In this document: positions 1 to 6,527 of the stretch, in pieces
Numbering within the stretch: position 1 is the stretch's first letter
How the letters are laid out: the number at the start of each line of letters is the position of its first letter
Source: Phycisphaerae bacterium
Lineage (GTDB): Bacteria > Planctomycetota > Phycisphaerae > Sedimentisphaerales > Anaerohalosphaeraceae
DNA length: 50,074 bases
Direction of reading: 5' to 3'
Assembly (NCBI GenBank): GCA_016782835.1
Contig: JADHXS010000003.1
Coordinates: forward strand, 1 to 50,074
Made by a program: the position numbers and the translations under genes
The notes under the pieces: generated by a model
What the model saw: the letters and a program-made list of their open reading frames with translations, nothing else
Told to the model about the DNA's origin: nothing
Database searches by the model: none

Positions 1-1
1 T

Positions 2-412
2 GATGCCGCGACCGACCAAATGGGGAAATTGAATGTGTTGGGGGCTTTTGACAATATGTATTTTCAACAAATGCCGTCGCAGTATCCGGCCTGTGCGCTG
101 ACGGCGCGGGTGCGATTCGAGAGGGTCGAGGAGGGAAATCATGCGATACGAATCTATATTATGGACGAGGATGGCGCTTCCATCGGACCCAAACTGGACG
201 GTAATATTTCCGTGAAGATTCAGGATAATGTGGGAACCGCCATGGTGAATCTTATTCTAAACATGCGAGGGCTGGAATTCAAGCAATTCGGTAAATACCG
301 TGTTGATTTGGCCATCGACGGAAACATCCAGGCTTCGCTGCCGCTACGGGTTAGTCAGGCGCCAAACCGTCCGTCACAACATTCCATCAAACCTCCCGAA
401 CAAACTGATTGA
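2..412 (+). CDS. DUF6941 family protein, 5' end cut by window edge
   Basis: The reading frame is open to the left edge (codons D-A-A-T-D-Q precede the first ATG at 20), and 'LNVLGAFDNMY' resembles the N-terminal part of DUF6941 proteins, which usually begin with a strand ending in 'CD..' just before this point. The true start is therefore probably a few codons outside the window, and the ATG at 20 is likely an internal Met. About 137 residues are visible; they look like an all-beta cytosolic protein without signal peptide or membrane segment. The C-terminal 15-20 residues are proline/serine rich and probably disordered. The function of the family is unknown. Family assignment is from recall of the sequence pattern, so moderately sure. 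Confidence 0.6.
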   Translation, partial: DAATDQMGKLNVLGAFDNMYFQQMPSQYPACALTARVRFERVEEGNHAIRIYIMDEDGASIGPKLDGNISVKIQDNVGTAMVNLILNMRGLEFKQFGKYRVDLAIDGNIQASLPLRVSQAPNRPSQHSIKPPEQTD

Positions 413-714
413 TAGTGTGAATTATTTTGTTTTTTAGACCTTGATTTACGCTGAAATTAGATATTTTGAATGATTGCATTTTTGCCAAAAGAATCTTATG
501 TTTTAAATAGATACTTCGGAGAAGGTTTTAAGAAAAGGGGCTGTCACAGGATACACTCGGGTATCCTCGAGCCCCTTCTCCGGAGGGGAGAAAACTCATC
601 TATTCCTACGTTTTATCGGGCATTCTGTGCGGCGTCTGTTTTTGTGTTCTTTTTATTTGTAAAGAGGGGGTTTTTCTGCAATTTTTTTGGTCTTCAAAAA
701 GCATTTCCGGTGTT
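413..714. other. Intergenic gap with a complex hairpin, no convincing gene
   Basis: This gap between the DUF6941-like gene and the queE promoter holds an 82-codon ORF (470..718) that I do not accept, because it has no ribosome binding site, reads through a strong inverted repeat and has a low-complexity Phe/Arg-rich product. The notable content is the nested hairpin at 517-582, listed separately. T-rich runs follow it around 650-700. Confidence 0.5.
517..582. other. Nested inverted repeat, candidate structured RNA or terminator
   Basis: Three paired blocks nest here. CGGAGAA (517-523) pairs with TTCTCCG (576-582), GGGGCT (537-542) with AGCCCC (570-575), and GGATAC (549-554) with GTATCC (561-566). 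The 5' side carries an A-rich bulge. It lies about 100 bases after the DUF6941 stop and ends before the queE promoter, so it is not in the queE leader. It could be the terminator of the upstream gene, a small RNA or a repeat copy. Confidence 0.45.
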
Positions 715-743
715 TTGACAATGTCTGAGAATTCGGGTATTCT
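715..743 (+). promoter_or_regulatory. Sigma-A type promoter of queE
   Basis: TTGACA at 715-720 and TATTCT at 738-743 are separated by 17 bases. The predicted start near 750 gives a leader of about 44 bases before the queE ATG. I see no preQ1 aptamer in that short leader. Confidence 0.65.
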
Positions 744-793
744 TCTATTATGGTTCCCAAAAATACCGGAATAGAAAAAGACAGAATAGAAAC

Positions 794-1474
794 ATGATGA
801 TTAATGAACTATTTTATTCGCTTCAGGGCGAGGGTCAATTAGCCGGGGTTCCGAGCGTTTTCATTCGCGTGGCGGGCTGTCCGTTACGGTGCCGCTGGTG
901 TGATACGAAATATGCCTGGGCTTTGGATGCGGGGGAGGTGCTGACGCCGGAGCAAATCATCGAGAAGATTAGCGACTATCCCACACAGTTTGCAGTCGTT
1001 ACCGGCGGTGAACCGATGGTTCACGAGGGGATCGACGAACTGGTCGGGCTTCTTCACAAAAATGACTATCATATAACAATCGAAACGGCCGGGATAGAGT
1101 ATATTGCCGGTTTGCCGGTTGATTTAATGAGCATCAGCCCGAAATTAAAAAACTCTTTACCAAGCAATGCTGAACAGGCCATCGAATATGAACAAAAGCG
1201 TTTTCAGCCAGAGGCATTGAAAGGGCTGATGAAATCGTATGATTATCAGTTAAAATTTGTTGTGGATACACCGAATGACATAGACGAGGTCGCTGATTGC
1301 CTCGAACAGTTGGAAGATGTCAATCCCTATAAAATTTACCTGACGCCGCAGGCAACGGAGCCGAAGGATTATCTTGAAAAATCCCGCTGGCTGGCGGACT
1401 ATTGCCTGCAATCCGGCTTTGCGTTTTCACCGCGGCTGCAGGTGATGCTCTGGCCCGGACAAAAGGGCAAATAA
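794..1474 (+). CDS. queE: 7-carboxy-7-deazaguanine synthase (radical SAM)
   Basis: QueE rearranges 6-carboxy-tetrahydropterin to 7-carboxy-7-deazaguanine, the ring-contraction step on the way to preQ0 and queuosine in tRNA. The N-terminus 'NELFYSLQGEG' and the cluster-binding motif C29-x3-C33-x2-C36 ('CPLRCRWC') are typical, followed by 'VVTGGEP', the SAM-binding GGE motif. The 226-residue length fits the family. Two adjacent ATG codons stand at 794 and 797; the first is used here and the ribosome binding site is weak. No queC, queD or queF is nearby, so the gene is a single-gene unit behind its own good promoter. The C-terminus 'SPRLQVMLW' is typical of the family. Confidence 0.92.
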   Translation: MMINELFYSLQGEGQLAGVPSVFIRVAGCPLRCRWCDTKYAWALDAGEVLTPEQIIEKISDYPTQFAVVTGGEPMVHEGIDELVGLLHKNDYHITIETAGIEYIAGLPVDLMSISPKLKNSLPSNAEQAIEYEQKRFQPEALKGLMKSYDYQLKFVVDTPNDIDEVADCLEQLEDVNPYKIYLTPQATEPKDYLEKSRWLADYCLQSGFAFSPRLQVMLWPGQKGK

Positions 1475-1559
1475 AAACGCAACGGCGCAAACCGTGCGAA
1501 TGTGTTTGTATAGGGTGCTGCGTTCTCTTCGCATGGCTTGCGCCATAGCGTTCTTGTGC

Positions 1560-2066
1560 TTACTTCTTCAATCCCCATTTTTGCAGCAGTTCCAGTAACG
1601 TCGGGTCTTGTGCATTTCCCCCAAGCGAATGGACACCAAAGGCTCCGCCGCCGATGGCATAGTAACCAACCGCACAGCCGCCGACGGCAATGGTTCCGAT
1701 AGCTAATCCACCGGCTGCAAATCCCAGGCTGATTCCGACACCTCCCAGGGCTGCCAGCAGACCGAGACCAACGCCGCCGAATGCAATCAATCCAAAGGCT
1801 GTGCCGCCAATCGCCAGCCAGCCGATAGCAATACCTCCGATGGCAACGATGCCTTTGGCGATACGCAATTTTGCAGTTGCCGGGTCGAGTGCCGGTCCCA
1901 TGACAATATGCACCAGCGGCAGACCAAAGAGCTTGCGTTTTGAGACGTATTCGAAACAATAAAAGCCGCCCGTACCGCCACGGGATGAATACCCGCACAT
2001 CGGGCACATGACGGCTTTATCCGAGATTTCATTTCCGCATTCAGGACAGGGTATGAGCGACATCAT
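1560..2066 (-). CDS. Zinc-ribbon protein with glycine/alanine pentad repeats
   Basis: The first 25 residues form a zinc ribbon of two CxxC pairs ('CPECGNEI' and 'CPMCGYSS'). From about residue 70 to 155 the chain is built of pentads of the form A-x-G-(G/hydrophobic)-x, for example 'AIGGIAIGWLAIGGTAFG', about 14 copies with one or two irregular steps. This resembles the periodicity of quadrilateral beta-helices such as pentapeptide-repeat proteins, but with Gly and Ala where those have A(D/N)Lxx. The alternative is a stack of small membrane hairpins. It is the last gene of a four-gene minus-strand operon and its ATG overlaps the stop of the SHOCT gene by four bases. Function unknown; I do not assign a named family. 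Confidence 0.7.
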   Translation of the reverse strand: MMSLIPCPECGNEISDKAVMCPMCGYSSRGGTGGFYCFEYVSKRKLFGLPLVHIVMGPALDPATAKLRIAKGIVAIGGIAIGWLAIGGTAFGLIAFGGVGLGLLAALGGVGISLGFAAGGLAIGTIAVGGCAVGYYAIGGGAFGVHSLGGNAQDPTLLELLQKWGLKK

Positions 2067-2560
2067 ATTGCTCCTTTATCTGGATAGTGTGAGTTTTCTA
2101 TTGTCTTTACGGGAAAGAGATATCGTATTGCGCTAAATGCCAGTACCATTAAAAGGAGATTGAGAAATGAAACCAGCCATGCTCCGGCCATGCCAAAAGA
2201 CAGCACATGGATTCCGGTGATAATCTGAAAAAGAAAAAATACCCATTTCCATGCCTTCAACAACCCCACGATAAAAAGGATTTTCGCCAAAATCCATATG
2301 ATGGCCCATGGGTATTTTGGAATTATAAACAGGTTTTCAATTCCTTCCCATACTAATATGAAAACGATCACCCAGATTTGCCACGGCACTTGTCGAAATA
2401 AAAATTGACTTGCAGTATTATTTTGTCGAGGTGTATTGTGAGTTAAATCCGGTTGCGGATTTTTATGAATCGCCTCCAATAGCTGACGGTATTCTTCTTC
2501 GGTGATCCTGCCTTCTTCCAGCAATTGCCTTAGTTCCTGTTCAGAGTTTATATTTTCCAT
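2063..2560 (-). CDS. Membrane protein with N-terminal SHOCT-like helix
   Basis: Residues 1-32 ('EQELRQLLEEGRITEEEYRQ') form the short helix-turn-helix typical of SHOCT oligomerisation segments, here placed at the N-terminus. A polar linker follows (residues 35-55), then about three membrane segments between 60 and 150 ('IWVIVFILVWEGIENLFII', 'WVFFLFQIITGIHVLSFGM', 'WLVSFLNLLLMVLAFSAI'). It shares the N-terminal segment with the next upstream gene (2577..2984), so the two are partial paralogues with different membrane domains. It overlaps the downstream zinc-ribbon gene by four bases, which indicates translational coupling. Function unknown, probably part of a membrane-associated complex. Confidence 0.75.
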   Translation of the reverse strand: MENINSEQELRQLLEEGRITEEEYRQLLEAIHKNPQPDLTHNTPRQNNTASQFLFRQVPWQIWVIVFILVWEGIENLFIIPKYPWAIIWILAKILFIVGLLKAWKWVFFLFQIITGIHVLSFGMAGAWLVSFLNLLLMVLAFSAIRYLFPVKTIENSHYPDKGAI

Positions 2561-2576
2561 TTTTTATCCTTCCTAT

Positions 2577-2984
2577 TCAAGCAACGAATATTATTGATAG
2601 TACGAGTAAAATACCCGCTGTAATTGCTGCTGCTTTTCCCAAGCTATCCTTCCATGAAATGATTCCTATTACAAATGCAGCGAAGTCCATCCCCCAAAAC
2701 AGGAAGAACCAAGGTCCAATCGCTGTCCCAGCATTCGGGGGGCACAAAAAAGTATCAACCACAAAATAACCCATAACAGGAAGGACAACACCGCCCAATG
2801 TCAGAATCAAAGCGAACTTTCCGAGTTTGTGAGGTGGATTAGATATATTTTTAGTTCCGTCCTGACTGGTAGATTGCCCCTTGTTTATTTCGGTCATAGC
2901 ATGTTTGAGTTCATGGTATTCTTCTTCGGTAATTTTGCCTTCTTCGAGCAGTTGTTTCAATTCTTGTTCACTGGTTGGTTCCAT
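2577..2984 (-). CDS. Membrane protein with N-terminal SHOCT-like helix, DUF4190-like
   Basis: The N-terminus ('EQELKQLLEEGKITEEEYHE') is nearly identical in plan to that of the next gene, so both probably multimerise through it. After a Ser/Gln/Asn-rich linker there are about three membrane segments ('FALILTLGGVVLPVMGYFVV', 'WFFLFWGMDFAAFVIGIISW', 'AAAITAGILLVLSIIFVA') with the look of small DUF4190-type membrane proteins. The start is well supported by AGGAG eight bases before the ATG. A double hairpin repeat (3001-3041) separates it from the DUF2089 gene upstream in the same operon. Function unknown. Confidence 0.75.
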   Translation of the reverse strand: MEPTSEQELKQLLEEGKITEEEYHELKHAMTEINKGQSTSQDGTKNISNPPHKLGKFALILTLGGVVLPVMGYFVVDTFLCPPNAGTAIGPWFFLFWGMDFAAFVIGIISWKDSLGKAAAITAGILLVLSIIFVA

Positions 2985-3000
2985 AATTTCTCTCCTGTGG

Positions 3001-3041
3001 CACGGCCATCTTGGCCGTGATTCACGGGCTGGAAGCCCGTG
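3001..3041. repeat. Double palindrome CACGGCCA..TGGCCGTG / CACGGGCT..AGCCCGTG
   Basis: Two perfect 8-bp stems with 3-base loops stand three bases apart: CACGGCCA-tct-TGGCCGTG (3001-3019) and CACGGGCT-gga-AGCCCGTG (3023-3041). The unit fills the gap between two genes of one operon: the DUF2089 stop codon begins at its edge, and the ribosome binding site of the next gene sits just past the other edge. Such paired hairpins are a repeat type I recall from planctomycete and related genomes. It could act as an mRNA stability or attenuation element. Confidence 0.75.
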
Positions 3042-3407
3042 CTACGTTAATTTCTCCAGTCTTTTTTTGGCTTCGGCGACGGTAATCTCGCCGGAGCGGA
3101 GTTTTTCGAGAATGGCCTTTTTCTGTTGCTCCGAATGTATGAGGGATTTGGTGTTGGCGATGAGTTTGTCCAGCCGGGTGCGGATGGCGGCATAACCTAG
3201 GTTGGTATTCTCCTCAAGGGCCTTGATGCTGAATCCCGATAGCAGGTATTCCAGCAAAAACTGCTGGTCATCGTTGTTGAGCCGCCCGAAAATCGAATCA
3301 TTGAAGGGGCCTTCCACCTTGACCCCGCAAGCGGTACAACTCATCGCGGCAATCTGCATTTTCAGCCCGCAACAGGGGCATCGATTGGATAGGTTTTTTC
3401 GTTCCAT
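3042..3407 (-). CDS. DUF2089 family zinc-ribbon / helix-turn-helix protein
   Basis: Two CxxC pairs near the N-terminus ('CPCCGLKM', 'CTACGVKV') form a zinc ribbon. The middle ('LNNDDQQFLLEYLLSGFSIK' then 'LGYAAIRTRLDKLI') is the helix-turn-helix region typical of DUF2089, a family thought to bind DNA. The C-terminus ('LRSGEITVAEAKKRLEKL') has the same short-helix plan as the SHOCT-like segments of the two downstream membrane proteins, which suggests they interact. It is the first gene of the minus-strand operon running to 1560. DUF2089 genes next to SHOCT-containing membrane proteins are a recurring arrangement, so I read it as a likely regulator of the operon. No ligand or target is visible. 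Confidence 0.8.
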   Translation of the reverse strand: MERKNLSNRCPCCGLKMQIAAMSCTACGVKVEGPFNDSIFGRLNNDDQQFLLEYLLSGFSIKALEENTNLGYAAIRTRLDKLIANTKSLIHSEQQKKAILEKLRSGEITVAEAKKRLEKLT

Positions 3408-3499
3408 AACAATAATTATTGACTAAGCACTGTCTTTTGTCAAATAAAATTCGGAAAAATAGCAAAAAATCCTAAAAATATTTAGAAGCAAGAAAAGGC

Positions 3500-3527
3500 T
3501 TGCTAAATCGCACATTTTCGGTAAAAT
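3500..3527 (+). promoter_or_regulatory. Promoter of tRNA-Leu
   Basis: TTGCTA at 3500-3505 and TAAAAT at 3522-3527 lie 16 bases apart, with the tRNA beginning 14 bases after the -10 box. This is the spacing expected for a short tRNA leader. Confidence 0.55.
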
Positions 3528-3541
3528 CGCCTTCTCTTGAT

Positions 3542-3627
3542 GCCCGGGTGGCGGAATTGGCAGACGCGTTAGGTTGAGGGCCTAATGAGGCTTATACCTC
3601 GTGCTGGTTCGACTCCAGTCCCGGGCA
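3542..3627 (+). tRNA. tRNA-Leu (anticodon GAG)
   Basis: The acceptor stem GCCCGGG (3542-3548) pairs with CCCGGGC (3620-3626), followed by discriminator A. The anticodon stem TTAGG/CCTAA encloses the loop TTGAGGG, giving anticodon GAG at 3576-3578. A long variable arm (TGAGGCTTATACCTCGT) marks a class II tRNA, and the T loop GGTTCGACTCC is standard. The terminal CCA is not encoded. A run of seven T follows and may end transcription. Confidence 0.97.
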
Positions 3628-3685
3628 TTTTTTTCTCAATATCCGTCCATCCGTCCATTTTCCAAGTCTCATTGCGTAATTAAAC

Positions 3686-3717
3686 TTGACAAGTTTTTGC
3701 TTATTCATTTATATAAT
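3686..3717 (+). promoter_or_regulatory. Promoter of the bacterioferritin gene
   Basis: TTGACA at 3686-3691 is followed by an AT-only stretch TTATATAAT (3709-3717). A -10 box beginning at 3709 or 3710 gives a 17-18 base spacer, while the best-looking TATAAT (3712-3717) would need 20. The leader is then about 45 bases. I see no Fur box. Confidence 0.5.
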
Positions 3718-3764
3718 ATCAGGATATAATTATCGAATATTAAAACCTGAAAAGGAGAAAACCC

Positions 3765-4304
3765 ATGAGTCCCAATAAAGAGCAGGGCAAAAAAGCGGTG
3801 ATTGACGTACTGAACAAGGCACGTGCGATGGAACTCCAGGCGATTGGTCAGTATATGAATCAGCATTACAATCTGGACGATATGGATTATGGTGAACTGG
3901 CCGCGAAGGTTAAGCTGATTGCCATCGATGAGATGCAGCACGCTGAAATGTTTGCCGAACGGATTAAAGAATTAGGCGGCGAACCGACGGCGGATTTGGC
4001 GGATAAGGTTAAAAAAGGACAGAAAGTAGAAGCCCTCTTTCCGTTCGATGCCAAACTTGAAGATGACACGGTTGCGATCTACAATGGATTTTTGAAAACA
4101 TGCGGGGAAAATGGCGATAATATATCCGTCAAAATTTTTGAAGATATTATTGCTCAGGAGCAGGTCCATTTCAATTATTTTGACAATGTTCGCGGCCATA
4201 TCGAAAATCTGGGTCAGGCCTATCTGGCCCGCATTGCCGGAACTCCTTCAGCGACGGGCCTGGCTACGCAGGGTTTTGTGGCGCGCGAACAGGCGGTCGG
4301 ATAA
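3765..4304 (+). CDS. bfr: Bacterioferritin
   Basis: This is a 24-mer iron storage protein that oxidises Fe(II) at a di-iron centre. Gapless comparison with the E. coli protein as I remember it (offset 5) keeps all six ferroxidase ligands: E23, E56, H59, E99, E132 and H135. The haem-ligating Met is also kept (M57 in 'DEMQHAE'). At 179 residues it is about 20 longer than usual because of a C-terminal extension (after residue 158, Ala/Gly/Thr rich) that is probably disordered. A strong ribosome binding site (AAAGGAGAA) precedes the ATG. No bacterioferritin-associated ferredoxin gene is next to it. It stands alone between tRNA-Leu and pta. Confidence 0.9.
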   Translation: MSPNKEQGKKAVIDVLNKARAMELQAIGQYMNQHYNLDDMDYGELAAKVKLIAIDEMQHAEMFAERIKELGGEPTADLADKVKKGQKVEALFPFDAKLEDDTVAIYNGFLKTCGENGDNISVKIFEDIIAQEQVHFNYFDNVRGHIENLGQAYLARIAGTPSATGLATQGFVAREQAVG

Positions 4305-4389
4305 ATCTTCAACAAAATGGTATGAATCTGAGTGAGATTGAAAGAGTCCTAAATATATTTTTAGAACTTTTTTTGTTGGTAAAAACCTG

Positions 4390-5382
4390 TCAGGATAGTG
4401 CCTGGATTGACGTAATTCCCACAGTTGCCACGATATCACGTGCGACGCATCCGCGGGACAGGTCATTAATCGGTTTAGCCAGCCCCTGCAGGATTGGCCC
4501 ATAAGCCTCAGCACCCGCCAGACGTTGTGTGGATTTGTAACAGATGTTTCCTGCACCCAGGTCCGGGAAGATGAACGTATTGGCCCGGCCTTTCAAAGGA
4601 CTGTCGGGAGCTTTAGTTGCGGCGGTGGCCGGTATATAGGCCGCATCGAATTGCAGTTCTCCGTCAATAAGAACCGTGTCACCGAAAATTGCCGTGATAC
4701 GTTCTTTCGCACGTTCAGCGGCAAGCGCGATTTTAACGGCGTGTTCGCCTTTGGCCGAGCCTTTGGTTGAATAACTCAGCATGGCGATGCGCGGCTCAAA
4801 GCCAAACTGCAGGCCTGTTTTGGCCGTGGAGATGGCGATGTCGCACAGTTGCGCTTCCGTTGGGGCTTCGACGAGGCCGCAATCTGCGAACAGCAGTGTT
4901 TCTCTCGGGAAACTCATGAAAAACATACTGGAAATTGTTTTAATCCCTTCCGCCGGTTTGATAATCTGAAGAGCCGGTCGAATGGTGTCTGCCGATGAAT
5001 GGCGAGCACCTGACACTAAGCCGTCGGCGTATCCCAGTTTGACCAGCATGGTTCCGAAATAGCTTTCGTCCTGTACGATACCGTCTGCCTGCTGGAGCGT
5101 GATGCCTTTGTGTTTTCGCATTTCATAAAAGGCGTTGGCAAATTCATCACGTCTGGCATCCGTGGCGGGATTTAATATCTGAAGACCGGAAGGGTCAGCT
5201 CCTTTTTCTTTGAGCCGGGCGATGATGCGGTCGATGTCGCCGAGAATAATGATTTTGGCGAAGCCCAATTTAAGAACGTTGACTGCCGCATCAATTGTTC
5301 GTTCGTCGGAGCCTTCGGGCAGAACGATGGTTTTTATATTTTCAGACGCTTTTTTGATAATCTTATCAAAGAAAACAGACAT
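4390..5382 (-). CDS. pta: Phosphate acetyltransferase (short form)
   Basis: Pta converts acetyl-CoA and phosphate to acetyl phosphate and CoA, the first step of acetate formation, and the reverse during acetate use. The 330-residue protein starts 'KTIVLPEGSDERTIDAA', the typical start of the catalytic PTA_PTB domain. It contains 'YADGLVSGARHSSADTIRPA' and 'LPDLGAGNICYKSTQRLAGA'-like core motifs ('FPDLGAGNICYKSTQRL' here), both characteristic. It lacks the long N-terminal BioD-like and DRTGG regions of the E. coli enzyme. No ackA is adjacent. The tRNA-Arg gene lies 61 bases upstream on the same strand, so the two may share a transcript. Confidence 0.93.
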   Translation of the reverse strand: MSVFFDKIIKKASENIKTIVLPEGSDERTIDAAVNVLKLGFAKIIILGDIDRIIARLKEKGADPSGLQILNPATDARRDEFANAFYEMRKHKGITLQQADGIVQDESYFGTMLVKLGYADGLVSGARHSSADTIRPALQIIKPAEGIKTISSMFFMSFPRETLLFADCGLVEAPTEAQLCDIAISTAKTGLQFGFEPRIAMLSYSTKGSAKGEHAVKIALAAERAKERITAIFGDTVLIDGELQFDAAYIPATAATKAPDSPLKGRANTFIFPDLGAGNICYKSTQRLAGAEAYGPILQGLAKPINDLSRGCVARDIVATVGITSIQALS

Positions 5383-5443
5383 AAAAACATACCTTTATTT
5401 ATTTCATCCAAGAGCATTGATCATTGCGTGTTGCACGGAAAAA

Positions 5444-5517
<74 letters not shown>

Positions 5518-5570
5518 TTTTTTCAATATCCAAGCGTGCGTCCCGGGGTTTGCCCCCAAAAGAAGAAAGC

Positions 5571-5598
5571 ATCATAGCCAATTACGTTTGGATTTCAA
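5571..5598 (-). promoter_or_regulatory. Promoter of tRNA-Arg (possibly also pta)
   Basis: On the minus strand TTGAAA (5598-5593) and TATGAT (5576-5571) are 16 bases apart. Transcription would start near 5564, about 47 bases before the mature tRNA, within which GGGGGCAAACCCC can form a small hairpin. Confidence 0.5.
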
Positions 5599-5678
5599 GT
5601 AGTTCCTGTTAAAACCCTTAGTTTTTTTGCGGAATCCACGAAAAAAGACATACCAAAACTTGATTCTATCCTTGTAGA

Positions 5679-5748
5679 TGTCATGCTGGGCTTGCTCCGG
5701 CATTCAGTGGGGTATGCTCTGGATCCCGGCTCAGGAGCCGGGATGACA
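5679..5748. repeat. REP-like double palindrome (TCATGCTGG.. / ATCCCGGCTC..)
   Basis: ATGCTGG (5683-5689) pairs with CCGGCAT (5697-5703), allowing one G-T pair. ATCCCGGCTC (5723-5732) pairs perfectly with GAGCCGGGAT (5735-5744). The whole is bounded by GTCAT and ATGAC. It belongs to the widespread 'GTCATCCCGG..GGATCC' type of intergenic repeat; relatives at 43027 and 48284 in this window share the ATCCCG/ATTCCCG stem. Confidence 0.65.
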
Positions 5749-5880
5749 AATTTGTAGCCGCAAAAGAACATAATGCATTCTTTTAATACCCGCGTATCAG
5801 GTATCCCAATTTATCAAGTCCTTCGCCTTCCAATACCTGCGGATTGAATTTCATGTTCAACAGGTGGAATTATTCTATTT

Positions 5881-5914
5881 CAACAGATTCTTCACCTTCG
5901 GCTCAGAATGACAA
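5881..5914. repeat. Repeat-like CAACAGATTCTTCACC..TCAGAATGACA
   Basis: The reverse complement reads TGTCATTCTGAGCCGAAGGTGAAGAATC, a form I recognise as a common dispersed intergenic repeat in many unrelated bacterial genomes. Only this copy is in the window. Confidence 0.4.
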
Positions 5915-5970
5915 TACCGCGTGGGGCATTCGTCTTTGCTAAAGCTATTCTGGAAAAGCGGTTCGACCTA

Positions 5971-6381
5971 TTATTTTTTGTAGGCTTCTTTGGGATCGTA
6001 GACCTTTTCGGCGATGAACTCTAATTCGCCAGCGTCTTTTTTGACAGCTCGGTAGAAGCAAGACTGGTAGCCGACGTGGCACTGGCCCTGGTCGACGGTG
6101 ACCTTGAGAATGAGGCAATCCTGGTCGCAGTCGACGAGGATTTGTTTGACTTTCTGGACATGGCCGGACTCTTCGCCTTTTTTCCACAGCTTTTGGCGGC
6201 TCCGGCTGAAAAAGACCGCGTTGCCCGTTTCGAGCGTCAGTTTCAACGCTTCGTCATTCATATAAGCGACCATCAGCACCTGGCCCGTTTCGACATCCTG
6301 TGAGATGGCGGTAATCAGTCCGTTTGCGTCAAACTTCGGCATGAAGCCGAGGCCTTCTTCGATTTGTTTGTTTGCTGCCAC
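5971..6381 (-). CDS. hisI: Phosphoribosyl-AMP cyclohydrolase
   Basis: HisI opens the purine ring of phosphoribosyl-AMP, the third step of histidine synthesis. The zinc and magnesium motif 'DCDQD' supplies D84, C85, D86 and D88, and C101 and C108 ('QCHVGYQSCFY') complete the zinc site. 'SRSRQKLWKKGEESGH' is the family's substrate loop. At 136 residues it is the monofunctional form without the HisE domain. No other his gene is in the window, so it is detached from the rest of the pathway. The ATG at 6381 is the only good in-frame start before the conserved region. Confidence 0.95.
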   Translation of the reverse strand: MAANKQIEEGLGFMPKFDANGLITAISQDVETGQVLMVAYMNDEALKLTLETGNAVFFSRSRQKLWKKGEESGHVQKVKQILVDCDQDCLILKVTVDQGQCHVGYQSCFYRAVKKDAGELEFIAEKVYDPKEAYKK

Positions 6382-6527
6382 GATATAAACTCCATATCAA
6401 AAATTAAAAATCAAATAGCAAAAAACAGGATTTGGCTGTTGGTCGAGACTAAATATTAAATCCTGTTGCAGAGGCTCCTTTTACACGGTATCTTATAGAA
6501 AAACAAGTATTTTTCAGGAAACTCTCT

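Larger units (their letters stand above)
5518..5970. other. Gene-free gap rich in repeat-like palindromes
   Basis: This 450-base gap between tRNA-Arg and hisI contains the tRNA promoter (5571-5598) and two repeat-like elements (5679-5748 and 5881-5914), listed separately. I find no credible ORF: the 5424..5612 ORF is a translation of the tRNA-Arg gene. Confidence 0.6.

Noticed and set aside
470-718. 82-codon ORF before queE
   Set aside because: No ribosome binding site, it reads through the nested hairpin and ends in a low-complexity Phe-rich segment.
1690-1962. Plus-strand proline-rich ORF opposite the pentad gene
   Set aside because: Mirror-frame shadow of the Gly/Ala repeat.
1399-2007. 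202-aa minus-strand ORF overlapping queE end and the pentad gene
   Set aside because: Arg/Cys-rich product in a shifted frame of the pentad-repeat gene; its length is a by-product of the regular repeat.
3765-4304. Possible loss of a ferroxidase ligand in bacterioferritin
   Set aside because: A first alignment seemed to miss one Glu, but a gapless comparison (offset 5) places E99 at that position, so all six ligands are present.
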